Shown here piece after piece: positions 24,727 through 34,000 of a stretch of DNA of 64,000 nucleotides. The notes below the pieces were generated by a model, which did not search any database, was not told the origin of the DNA, and saw only the letters and a list, made by a program, of their open reading frames with translations. Within the stretch, counting starts at the first letter, position 1. Each line of letters opens with the position of its first letter. The stretch is taken from assembly GCF_000178855.1 (NCBI RefSeq), contig NZ_ADVG01000001.1, forward strand, positions 3,509,481 through 3,573,480. Direction: 5' to 3'. Both the position numbers and the translations under genes were made by a program. Origin of the DNA: Ktedonobacter racemifer DSM 44963 (GTDB lineage Bacteria; Chloroflexota; Ktedonobacteria; Ktedonobacterales; Ktedonobacteraceae).

Positions 24727-25146
24727 TCAAGACGCCTTCATCTCGTTTTTTACTATTATTCGGCGCAAATCCTCGGGAGTGTAGAGGCAGACCGCTGGCA
24801 ATAGTCCAGCCATCTCTTCTACTGAGGGCGTGGGCGAGAGATCAAAGATAAAGAGAGGACTGCGGCGCCCCGTGCAGGCTGTCGCCAGTTTCGCGGCACT
24901 CAGCTGAATAGCAGATCCTCCATTATCCAGGGTAGGCACACTGATCAAGAGATCAACGGCAGGGAGGAGAGACACAATATGCAGTGACGTATCTTCCTGA
25001 TATACCTGTCTCATCTGGGCATCGCGCAAGAGATATGAATAGGGGTTTCGTCGCTCTTCGGGGCCGATCAACAACGCGGATCGACCTTGTAAGCCCCCCA
25101 GGCAAGCCTCAGCAATAGACACCACCTGTGGTGCGATATTAAACAT
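24727..25146 (-). CDS. Stand-alone glutamyl-tRNA reductase-like Rossmann domain
   Basis: A 139-residue protein whose order of elements resembles the NADPH-binding domain of glutamyl-tRNA reductase (HemA): helix VVSIAEACLGGLQG, strand ALLIGPEE in place of the usual VLLIGAGEM, then DLLISVPT, RSPLFIFDLSPTPSVEE and the leu-tyr segment before EDLRRII. The catalytic N-terminal domain with its Cys and the C-terminal dimerisation domain are missing. ATG after GAGGAGC gives a clean start, so it looks like an expressed stand-alone domain or a decayed hemA. The Rossmann glycine pattern is weak. Similarity is judged by eye and is moderate. Confidence 0.5.
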   Translation of the reverse strand: MFNIAPQVVSIAEACLGGLQGRSALLIGPEERRNPYSYLLRDAQMRQVYQEDTSLHIVSLLPAVDLLISVPTLDNGGSAIQLSAAKLATACTGRRSPLFIFDLSPTPSVEEMAGLLPAVCLYTPEDLRRIIVKNEMKAS

Positions 25147-25826
25147 AAAAATGGTGCTCCTCTACCCTGGTTACACAACCAGATCCCCATCTAGAAGATG
25201 CAGTTATTGGCCAATTAAGGTCCTTTAGATGGAGGTCCTTTAGAAAAATACGTACGTTTATACTATAGCAAACCCGGTCCAACAGCCATCAGGTACCCAC
25301 CCTATTTGCTGTACAGTTTCCACCTAAGTTTAGGAACAAAACCGTTATCGTGCTTTCTTCCCTCTGAGTGCCGCAAGCTCGAAACCCTTACCTGCCTGGC
25401 AGGCTTGGGAAGAGCATATATACTTACAGTAGAAGCAACACAAGATGTTAGCCAGAAGCACAAGCAATTATAGACCTGTAACCTTAAACGTAGTTATACA
25501 CGACAACCAGCCATGTGCACAAAACTGGCAAGAAGCTCAAACACGCCTGGCAAGCCCATGCGGCAACCATACTCCATCTGGATAGGCGCCATATAAAAAC
25601 CTACAGATTTACAGTATGGTAGATGCTCGCCAGGTAAGGTAGATACCGCGCACCCTGATCGCACTACTGGCCTGAAGTCAGCCAGCCCGATAGAACACAT
25701 CCCAGACAAATCTCAAGCACAAAGCAAAGCGCGGATACCAGGGGCAAGCAACCAGGCACTATAGCTCGGACATGCAAGCTCGCCAGCAACGCTCATGGCC
25801 TTTTCTAGCAGAACAGGGCATTCGCT
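25147..25826. other. 680-bp intergenic region without a convincing gene
   Basis: Divergent region between the GluTR-like gene and the sigma factor gene. A 71-codon frame on the minus strand (25494-25709) has no ribosome binding site and no recognisable content. There is no long hairpin here, in contrast with most other gaps. It should hold the sigma operon promoter; no boxes were assigned. Confidence 0.4.
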
Positions 25827-26393
25827 ATGGACCAGCGAGAAGAGGGTGCATCGCAGCCTGGCGTACGGATTGCGAATGTAGTGCTGCAACATTTTTATGA
25901 GGACAATATCGGCTTGATTTACCGATATATGTACAGTAAGGTAGGCAATCGAGAAGAGGCGGAGGACCTAACCTCACAAACATTTATGAAAGCCGTACAT
26001 GGGCTGGATCAAGAACGCTCGCCTCAAAGCATGCAGAATTGGCTGTTTCGCATCGCGCAGACCACTCTGGCAGACTACTGGCGTATCCATTATCGCGTTC
26101 CTACCAGTTCATTAGAAGCATTGCTAGAGGCGGGCTGGGAGGGACCTATGGATGAGAATAAGGAGACGCAGACACCATCGGCCTCCTCCCTTCAGGCCAC
26201 AGAGTATGTACGACGCATCTTACAGGCCCTTCCAGACCACTACCGCGATGTACTCATTTACCGTTTCCTCTTAAATCTCTCGATTAAAGAGACGGCCACA
26301 AAGATGGATCTGACTGAGGCCAACGTGAAAGTGCTTCAGTTCCGCGCACTCAGGCGCGCGGCCGAACTTGAAAAAATACTTGTAGAGCAGTAG
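25827..26393 (+). CDS. ECF-type RNA polymerase sigma factor
   Basis: An alternative sigma-70 family factor of 188 residues. Region 2 begins near FYEDNIGLIYRYMYSKVGN and includes EEAEDLTSQTFMKAV and NWLFRIAQTTLADYWR. A spacer of about 45 residues follows. Region 4 contains LQALPDHYRDVLIYRFLLNLSIKETATKMDLTEANVKVLQFRA, here split as LPDHYRDVLIYRF and the helix-turn-helix IKETATKMDLTEANVK. It is followed 30 bp later by a membrane Rieske protein and then a YtkA-like protein, all rightward. No classical zinc anti-sigma factor is present, so the Rieske protein may play that part (inference). Confidence 0.88.
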   Translation: MDQREEGASQPGVRIANVVLQHFYEDNIGLIYRYMYSKVGNREEAEDLTSQTFMKAVHGLDQERSPQSMQNWLFRIAQTTLADYWRIHYRVPTSSLEALLEAGWEGPMDENKETQTPSASSLQATEYVRRILQALPDHYRDVLIYRFLLNLSIKETATKMDLTEANVKVLQFRALRRAAELEKILVEQ

Positions 26394-26423
26394 AACAGTA
26401 GAACGACACCAGGAACAACGATT

Positions 26424-27278
26424 ATGTCAGACGAGGACCAGGACCTTCTTGTAGAATACGCCGAGCTAGAACACTATATCGAGGCTTTACGCATGGAATG
26501 CCCAGCACAGCCCCCCCGGCTCCCTCCTGGGCAACTTCCCGTGCTACGCATGTATTCATGCTTACGCGCCGCCGCAGCCAAAGATATAACGCCCTGCCCC
26601 TTCTTTGTAGAGCGCTTGCAGCAAGAACTCCTCTCGTCCCTCACAACCCAAACGAAGCAGTTTGCATCTGATCAAAAAACTTTAGATTTAGACAGGACCA
26701 CCTCACCACTGCCCACGCCAATCCCAACCAGCCAAACTCCTCATATATCTACGCCTCGCCCTAAACGGGAACTCTCACGCCGCTCGCTGCTAACGAATAG
26801 CGCGGTAGCCGCGGCCTCTCTTGCCGCAGGAGCCACGTTCGGCTCCATACTTACCAGGCAAGCCAATAGTAATCCGCCGCCGCATCAAAAAGGCCAGGGA
26901 TATGCCACCAAGATCGTCCCCGATAACATCCCCTCACACTGGGAACCCATCGCGCACCTCGACCAACTAAAAGAAGAAGCACTACGCTTCCAAACTGAGG
27001 CCTTCGCGGGCTACATTGTACGCTATGACCAGGACGATGGGCAGGAAGCGGGCAAGATTGTAGCCTTAATGGCGACTTGTCCCCATATGGGATGCCTGCT
27101 ACAATGGGATAGCGATGGACGTTGCTTCGCCTGCCCCTGTCATGGCGGCCTCTTTAGCAAGTATGGGGATCCTATGCGAGGCCCCGTGCTCTACCTGGCG
27201 GCACTCCCTCGCCTGGAAACTCGCATTCAAGATAACCAGGTGTACGTCAAAGTACCCGGCGCAGGTAAAAAAGCATGA
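26424..27278 (+). CDS. Membrane-anchored Rieske [2Fe-2S] protein with extra N-terminal domain
   Basis: The C-terminal half (about 165-284) is a Rieske domain with the full ligand set: C219-x-H221 and C237-x2-H240, plus disulfide cysteines C224 and C239. Before it, RR at 119-120 and a hydrophobic stretch (SLLTNSAVAAASLAAGATFG) look like a twin-arginine signal anchor, so the cluster should be outside the membrane. The first about 110 residues are acidic then Pro-rich and cytosolic, which is not usual for Rieske proteins. The position directly after an ECF sigma gene suggests that this part could be an anti-sigma segment (inference). The gene overlaps the next by ATGA. Confidence 0.85.
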   Translation: MSDEDQDLLVEYAELEHYIEALRMECPAQPPRLPPGQLPVLRMYSCLRAAAAKDITPCPFFVERLQQELLSSLTTQTKQFASDQKTLDLDRTTSPLPTPIPTSQTPHISTPRPKRELSRRSLLTNSAVAAASLAAGATFGSILTRQANSNPPPHQKGQGYATKIVPDNIPSHWEPIAHLDQLKEEALRFQTEAFAGYIVRYDQDDGQEAGKIVALMATCPHMGCLLQWDSDGRCFACPCHGGLFSKYGDPMRGPVLYLAALPRLETRIQDNQVYVKVPGAGKKA

Positions 27279-27721
27279 AGCCATACTTACGCAGAAATAT
27301 GTTGGTTCTCGCCGTGGGAATCGGCTTTCTCCTTCTCGTGGCCTGGTTTGGCGCGTTTATCAGTAATGTTGAGTCTCAAAAGGCACCCACCGCCCATGTT
27401 CAGAGCAAACAGGTGGGGGCCTACACGATCACGCTCCAGGTCGATCCCAATCCCCCTGTAACGACCCATCCAGCCACCCTCGCGTTTCAGATCGTACGTA
27501 CAGGCAAACAGCAACTTGTGACAAACGCGCATCTCTTCGTTAGCGGAGACATGGAGGAGATGAATATGCAAACGACACAGGCCGAGGCGCAGCGCCAGAG
27601 CAATGGCGTCTATACCATGCGCCTGCAATTCTCCATGAGTGGGACCTGGTTGCTACGCGTGCGTCTTGAAGTACCCGGCTCTCCCGCGCAAGACACCAGC
27701 TTCGAAGTCACCGTCCAGTAG
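27275..27721 (+). CDS. YtkA/FixH-like membrane-anchored protein
   Basis: A 148-residue protein with one N-terminal transmembrane helix (MLVLAVGIGFLLLVAWFGAF) and an outside beta-sandwich that resembles YtkA-like domains: GAYTITLQVDPNPPVT, DMEEMNMQTT, SNGVYTMRLQFSMSGTW and LLRVRLEV. YtkA/FixH domains are associated with copper handling and cytochrome oxidase assembly in other bacteria. The start ATG overlaps the Rieske stop codon (ATGA), so the two are co-translated. Together with the Rieske protein this suggests an extracytoplasmic redox or metal function. Confidence 0.75.
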   Translation: MKPYLRRNMLVLAVGIGFLLLVAWFGAFISNVESQKAPTAHVQSKQVGAYTITLQVDPNPPVTTHPATLAFQIVRTGKQQLVTNAHLFVSGDMEEMNMQTTQAEAQRQSNGVYTMRLQFSMSGTWLLRVRLEVPGSPAQDTSFEVTVQ

Positions 27722-27857
27722 CACTGCGCCCCTCTCTTCCTGGCGTACTCCGCTAACCCGTGCTATATAATGAGAGAGCTTATCTTTGCTGCCATAACGC
27801 ACACACCCGTAGAAGGCCGTAGATATATATTAGATATATATTGGGAGCACATCAATT

Positions 27858-29027
27858 ATGAACCGCCATCGCTCTATACCCAGCCTACCTGTTGTCCTGC
27901 TGGTCATGCTGGCCCTGGCACTGAGCGCCTGTCAGCCAACCTCCACAGACGCTATGATCCATACAGGAGCCTATCCTGGTATACGCAACCTGGCTCTGAC
28001 GGGCTCGCCGGGACAACAGCTGCTTGACCGCATTGCGCAGCGTCTCAATAGCGCGAAAACCCTGCATGGCAGATTCACCCTTACACTTCAGGGACGCGCA
28101 GCCACGGGTACAATCAAGCTGGAACAGTGGAGCGCACAGGGAGGCAAGAGCCGGAATGAGACGCTCACCTCGACGCTGCCACAGGCGGTCGCGGGGAGCC
28201 TCACGGTGAGTGATGGCAAAAAGATGTGGCAGTATGATCCCTCACAGAAGGTGGTCTATGTAGGTCCCGCCCAGCAGAGTAGTTCTATCCTGGCTGTTCC
28301 TGGTCGCGGCCAGGTTCAGTTGCTGCTCAATACACTGCTCTCAGTATTTGGCAGCAGCGCTGGTACGCTTGTCAGCGATAAAGCCAGCGTGGATGGCAAG
28401 GCGGCCTACCAGGTGCATGTGGTGCCCCAGGAGAGTGGTGATCAGGGTGGATCGAATACGGGGAGCTTAAGTTACCAAGGCGAGGTCTACATTGATAAAA
28501 GCAGCGAGCAGCCGTTACGCATGGATCTAACGCTCGCCAGCCTGGGGCCAGTGAGCATGCATTTTGATGCCTTCGAGCTAAACGCCCCTGTCGATTCAGG
28601 AAAGTTTACCTTTGTTGTCCCCGCGGGAGTCAAAGAGGAGGCGCTGCCCACGGCAAGCAGTAGCAATAGCGACCTGCTCTCCCTGGCCCAGGCCCAGAAG
28701 AAGGCTGGCCATCGCCTGCTGGCCATCTCGGGGGAGCATAGCGAGTACATTTTAAATGGTGTCACGACGCTTGGCACACCGAAGAATGCCATTTACCTGC
28801 TCAACTATATGCAGGGCAGCCAGGTCTTCACCATAGCTGAAGGAGCGCCCCTAGCGAACCTGGAGGGAGCAGCGGGGCAGAGCCTCAATCTTCGATCCAC
28901 CAACGCTACCTTCGCGCAGATAAATAACCTAGCCAGCCTGGCCTGGACAGAAAAAGGGATCGGCATCCGTGTCACCGGGCAGCTCACCCAGGATCAAGCG
29001 ACAACAATAGCTCAATTACTGATCTAA
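27858..29027 (+). CDS. LolA/LppX-like lipoprotein with DUF4367-like C-terminus
   Basis: A 389-residue probable lipoprotein: signal MNRHRSIPSLPVVLLVMLAL, lipobox LSAC at about residue 25. The next about 210 residues fit an outer-membrane lipoprotein carrier-like fold (LNSAKTLHGRFTLTLQG, DGKKMWQYDPSQKVVYVG, YIDKSSEQPLRMDLT), often found in sigma-factor regulators such as RsbR/SigE partners. A C-terminal domain (about 280-389) resembles DUF4367. It may bind lipids or act as a sensor for the sigma operon 137 bp upstream. Function remains inferred. The start is ATG after GGGAGC. Confidence 0.72.
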   Translation: MNRHRSIPSLPVVLLVMLALALSACQPTSTDAMIHTGAYPGIRNLALTGSPGQQLLDRIAQRLNSAKTLHGRFTLTLQGRAATGTIKLEQWSAQGGKSRNETLTSTLPQAVAGSLTVSDGKKMWQYDPSQKVVYVGPAQQSSSILAVPGRGQVQLLLNTLLSVFGSSAGTLVSDKASVDGKAAYQVHVVPQESGDQGGSNTGSLSYQGEVYIDKSSEQPLRMDLTLASLGPVSMHFDAFELNAPVDSGKFTFVVPAGVKEEALPTASSSNSDLLSLAQAQKKAGHRLLAISGEHSEYILNGVTTLGTPKNAIYLLNYMQGSQVFTIAEGAPLANLEGAAGQSLNLRSTNATFAQINNLASLAWTEKGIGIRVTGQLTQDQATTIAQLLI

Positions 29028-29082
29028 TCCATTCCCCAAGGATGGACTGGCAGCATTGAGCACTGTCAATCAAGCAGGCGGG

Positions 29083-29406
29083 CTAATTGTGCTGGCAAGC
29101 GGTAATGATTTGCAGCGCCTGCTCACGAGCTTGCAGGCGAGTCAGCGTCACGACCTGGTGAAAGATCGCATGCCGGAGCAGGTTGCAGCGAAACGCGAAG
29201 TCGGCGTCGCGCTCACTCTCCGCGACTGTAGTCTCCAGCTTGCGGAGCTTTAACACAAAAAACGCGAGCCGTAACAGCTCAAAGTTGCGCGCCTGCTCCT
29301 CAGTGGCCATCTCGCCCCCATGCCAGAACTGCGAAATAGTAATTGAAGAGAGCGAGGAATCACCCTCGTGATGGGGAAGTAGTTTAGGTCGTATATACTT
29401 CGCCAT
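29083..29406 (-). CDS. Hypothetical 107-residue helical protein
   Basis: An unrecognised protein, mainly helical and charged, with a heptad-like stretch around NFELLRLAFFVLKLRKLETTVAE. A minus-strand ATG at 29406 is preceded by AAAGG at a reasonable distance. It lies opposite the lipoprotein gene, 55 bp past its stop. No membrane segment, Cys cluster or known motif is seen. The coding case rests only on length, ribosome binding site and plausible composition, so it may be false. Confidence 0.4.
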   Translation of the reverse strand: MAKYIRPKLLPHHEGDSSLSSITISQFWHGGEMATEEQARNFELLRLAFFVLKLRKLETTVAESERDADFAFRCNLLRHAIFHQVVTLTRLQAREQALQIITACQHN

Positions 29407-30002
29407 GATATGGCCCGATTACCTTTCACACTAGGCTTGCGTGTCGCATTCATCATCAACAATCCGCCACCCCTCCCTGAATGGACTCTAGCATTACCCT
29501 CCGTTAAACACAAGAGTGTGAAGAAGTAAAGATGGCTCACGCATCGGTTAAGAAATCGCTACAATACAAAGCAAACATTTAAGAGGTATCGCCCCATGAA
29601 ATCCCGCTTCGCTCTTATCTCATCGGCCAGGATAGAGGTTTACAATAAGTAGAGGCAACCCAGAAAATACAGAGGCAGAAAGTACTAGTAGCAACTTTTA
29701 AAAAAAGTGAGATAGCATTCTTTAGTATGTCGAATGGCTTCGAGAAGTGAGAGGGGCCAGGACGTCTCCTCGCCTTTTCGCGCTTTATAGTGCGCTGCCA
29801 TAATTCACTGAGCTTCATGGTGTCCCACTTGGGGGATAAAGTGGCAATGATCGGCAAAATGGTTTACAATGCCCCTGAAACCTGTGTCACACATCGATGT
29901 AGAATAAGTGGTGTGGTGCGCGGTGATAGCCTGCGCACCACACCACTTACCCGAAATAACTTGCACATGGGGATAGCTAGCATAACCGAGGGAGAGGATT
30001 TT
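29407..30002. other. Intergenic region with hairpin upstream of YajQ
   Basis: No convincing gene in about 600 bp. Perfect 17-bp arms (29905-29921, 29933-29949; 11-nt loop) lie 54 bp before the yajQ start codon, so this hairpin would be in the yajQ leader if transcription begins upstream. A minus-strand frame at 29615-29857 has no supporting signal. Confidence 0.5.
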
Positions 30003-30497
30003 ATGGCGGCAGAATGTTCATTTGATATAGTCTCAGAGTACGATGAGCAGGAGCTCGTAAACGCAATCGACCAGGCACGCCGCGAAGTGCAGACGCGTTT
30101 CGATCTAAAAGACACTAAAACTGAGATTGCACAGACTAAAGATACCATTGTCATCAACACCGAAAGCACACTCACGCTCAAGGGTGTGCGCGATATCCTC
30201 GAGTCAAAGGCGGTCCGTCGCGGCCTATCATTGAAGATCTTCAAGCCGGGTAAAGAGGAAGACGCGGCCTCGGGACGAGTACGCCAGGTTATTGAACTGC
30301 AACAGGGAATTGCGCAAGATCTCGCGAAAAGTATTACCAAAACCATTCGCGATAAATATCCCAAGGTCAAGCCACAGATTCAGGGCGAGGCTATTCGCGT
30401 TTCAGCCAAGAGCCGCGATGAGCTCCAGGCTGTCATTGCGCTCCTGAAAGAGAAAGATCTTCCCGTTCCCCTCCAGTTCATAAATTACCGCAGCTAA
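30003..30497 (+). CDS. YajQ family cyclic-di-GMP/nucleotide-binding protein
   Basis: A 164-residue protein matching YajQ in length and sequence: FDIVSEYDEQELVNAIDQA at the start, RREVQTRFDLKDT, IQSKAVRRG-like ILESKAVRRGLSL, and IRVSAKSRDELQAVI toward the end. It has two ferredoxin-like RNP folds. Family members bind nucleic acid or c-di-GMP and can act as co-regulators. ATG 30003 with GGGAGAGG upstream is chosen, although the frame is open from 29790. It stands alone, with a leader hairpin. Confidence 0.92.
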   Translation: MAAECSFDIVSEYDEQELVNAIDQARREVQTRFDLKDTKTEIAQTKDTIVINTESTLTLKGVRDILESKAVRRGLSLKIFKPGKEEDAASGRVRQVIELQQGIAQDLAKSITKTIRDKYPKVKPQIQGEAIRVSAKSRDELQAVIALLKEKDLPVPLQFINYRS

Positions 30498-31005
30498 TCT
30501 CTTATGCTTCTATATGGGCAGGAAGTCCCAGAAGTATGCCAACCGTCGAGGCAACCATGCCAAAGAGAGACACAAGCAACGTTTACTTCAATGAGCCTGG
30601 GAGGAATGACGTCTACAACAGGCGCTTCCTCCTCCCAGGCACGCGGCAAGAAGGCTTCGCGTCTCTAGCCAGGGGAGAGACAAACACGAGAGAGTTGTCG
30701 GAGGCATGGTCTCCTACCACATGGTAGAGCGCCGATATCTAAACGCGCTCTGATCCCCCTACAAAATGGTGTAGAACCGCTTACAGGGCCATTTTTGCCT
30801 TGTGAAGCATTCAAGCGAACGCACGTTTTCTTCCCTGGTTCTGTCTCAAGTACTTTAGTACCAAAACAAGTGTCCAGGTGGGATATTTGTAGTACGCTAA
30901 CTTCTGACTAGGCTAAGCTTGACTCATTGAATCGCCTTCCTAGCCTCAGAGATGCATGTGCGATAGTCATGATATGTAGTTCTCTCGATTGAGAAAGTTG
31001 ATTTT
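30498..31005. other. Intergenic region with an 11-bp hairpin
   Basis: No gene is supported. Arms gcctgggagga and tcctcccaggc (30595-30605, 30630-30640) could form a stem 98 bp after yajQ. It may be a terminator but has no T-run. The right part is AT-rich and presumably holds the promoter of the TPR gene. Confidence 0.4.
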
Positions 31006-34000
31006 ATGCCTGGGAACCGACAAGTCTTTAGTACAGCCGTCAATGCTGCCGACCGCTATCGCTGGGATAGCCAGTGGGGGACAGCATTATATGAATATCA
31101 GCAGGCACTCAAAGAGTTCCCAGAAGATGTGACCGCGCGTAGTGGGGCGGGTTTCTGCTATATGCAGATGAAGCAGTGGCAAAAGGCACTCGAAGAATAT
31201 GCCTTCGCGCTCCAGCGCGATCCAAGCAATGTCATTGCTTTAAGCAAGACTGCGGAACTCTATGGCATACTCAATAGACGCCAGGATGCGTATCAAGCTT
31301 ATTTACACCTGGCAGATCTCTATTCTCAAGCTGGCCAGGGCGCGCGCGCCGAAGCGGCCTGGCAAAAAGCGGTTCAGCTTTCTCCCAGAAGCCCCGAGCC
31401 TCACGAGCGCCTGGCAAGCTACTACTTTGAAAAAAAAGATATCGCGGCCATGCTTCAGCAACGCCTGGCTGCCGCGCAAGGCTATATAGAGCAGCAGGAT
31501 CTGGCCGCCGCACGTACACAATGCGAAGAAGTCTTAAGAGCCGATGGGTCGAACCTTCAAGCGAAGCAGCTACTGGCCAATATTACAAATACCATGAATG
31601 GACCGCTAGCGGCAGCAGGTCCCCCGGGGAACGAGGTCTTTCCAGAGGCCCGGGCCGCTTCCCCCGGCTCTACACAGACACAGCAAGCAGCACAAAAAGC
31701 GCAAACACCTTTTTCCGATAATTTTCTAGCCGATACTGTTTCATCGGATAATATCAGCGGAGGTAACACTGGCATCATGGGTAACATGGGTAGCATGGGC
31801 AACTTCGGTGGGGTGGGTCCAGACTCATCCCAGGTACTCAATAGACCTGTAGGCGCGCCTCGCAATCGTATTACAGCTAACCAGGTCACAGAGGTCTTGA
31901 AGCAGGCCCAGATTTTTCAAGACCAGGGTCGTTTCAATGATGCTATCGACCTCTGTGAGCAGATTCTGGAGAGCGGCTTCGATAGGCCAGACGCCCGCTA
32001 TTTTCTTGGCTGGCTTTATCAAGAACAACAGCGCTGGGATGACGCAATCAACCAGTTCCAGTTGCTCCTTAACGATCCAGATTATGCGCTCTCTTGCTAT
32101 TACGCACTCGGTCAGTGTTACCGTGCGCGTGGCGATTTGCGTACAGCCACCATCCACTTTGACGAGGCAGTCGACCGCGTCAACCTCGATGCACTAACCG
32201 TTGAGGAGTCTGACCAGCTGGTTCAGCTCTGTCAAGAGGCAGCAGAAGCCCACCGTTTGCTGGGTGAGCAAGAACAGGCCATGACGGTCTATAACGCTTT
32301 GCTGGGTTTCTTACGCAGCCGGGGCTGGAACGACAAGGTCGCGCAGGTGGAGTTCATGCTCCAACAGGCCCAGAACGCGCCTTTGCCAACGCGGCCGGTC
32401 ACGCCGCCACCCGCGCAGCAGCCACCACAGCAGGCACCTGCACAAACCATCTCTGAAGCCTCGACGATGATGTTTAATACCGCGAATATCAATAACGCGC
32501 TTAACACGCCGCAGGCCCCTCATGCACCCCAACAGCCACAGGCTCCGCAGCCCGCGCCTCAGCCTCAAGGTCAGAGCGTGGTCGGCGAGCTTCCCGACTG
32601 GCTGACTGGTATCATTGGCGAGAACGAGCAGCCACCACAGCCGCTGCCACAGCAGCCGGTCGCACAAGTGCCAACCTCGACATCCTGGCTCACAGATGAT
32701 CCTAAGCCGGCTCCCGCGGCTGACAACCTGGCTCAGCTTCAGCAGCAGCCCGCGTCGCAACCGCTGGCTCAACTGCAACAACAGCAGCCTGCGTCGCAGC
32801 CGCTGGCACCCAGCCATGTTCAGCCCTCAGCCGCTGAACAACTGGCCGCGCTCCAGCAGGAACTATCGGCACCCATTCAGCCAGTGGCGCCGATTCCTGC
32901 GCCGGCATCGGCCTCACAACCAATGCAAGCGGTTCCACCTGTACAGCAGCCTGCCGCGCCACCTATCCCTACCGCGCAACAGATGCTACAGGCGCTGGGA
33001 ACACCTCCGCTGACCGCCAGTGGAGCACCTGTTCCTCTCGAGCAGATGAATCTGATGCTGCCCGGCAGCACTCCCTCACAGGAGTATCGCGCCGTCACAC
33101 CCGAGCGCAAGCAGTCAACCGAAGAGTTGCTGAGCCAGATGGCAGGAAACCAGGGCAATATGCAGGCGGCCGAGGCGGTTCTTGCCAGCACGGCCACGCT
33201 TCCCGAGAGCGTACGCTCGCAGGTTGTACGCTCCATGCGCGATATCCAAAACTACATCAATCACGGCTTACTAACGCCCGCGACTGAGGAGTGCCTGAAG
33301 GTTATCGATATGGCACCCCAATACCTGGATGTTCACCAGGTACTCTGTGAGATCTATGTCCGCCAGGGCAAGGTTGAGCAGGCCATTACCAAGTATGCCA
33401 TCCTGGTCGATACCTATATCGTAAACGGGCGCATTGAGGATGCTATCGCGACCTATCGCCGCATCCTCCAGCTTGAGCCAAATAACCTGACCTATCGCAT
33501 GCGCCTGATCAATCTGCTCTCCTCTCAGGGCAATAAAGAGGATCTCTTGCGCGAGCGCACCCTCGCCGCGGAATCCTACCTGCGCCTGGGCTATATGGAT
33601 CGTGCGCTGACCGAGCTTGAGCAGGCCCTCCAGGAGAGTCCAACCAACGTGCCAACGCGCCTCAACTACGCTCTGGCCCTGCAAAAGCTAGGCCGTAGTC
33701 AGCAGGCGGTAGCGGAATACCAGCGCGTCCTCCAGGTTGATCCACGCAATATCACGGCCCTGGTGCGCTGGCATATCGCCCAGGTCACCAATATTGGTGC
33801 AATCCGCGCCAACACGCTTGAGGTGCTCAATCGCATTCGCTGGCAGTTGCGCGGCGAGGGGCAGAAGCACGCGGACACAGTTATCCGCGAGTACACACAG
33901 ACCGCCGATATCTATCCCAACAACGCCGATGTGCATTACTCTCTCGGCCAGATCTACCAGCAGTGCGGAAACTTTGACCAGGCGCTCGACTCCTATGCAC

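Noticed and set aside
25494..25709. 71-codon minus-strand frame in the gap before the sigma factor
   Set aside because: No ribosome binding site and no recognisable content; frames this short arise by chance.
30536..30727. 63-codon frame after yajQ
   Set aside because: Largely explained by a hairpin; no supporting start signal.
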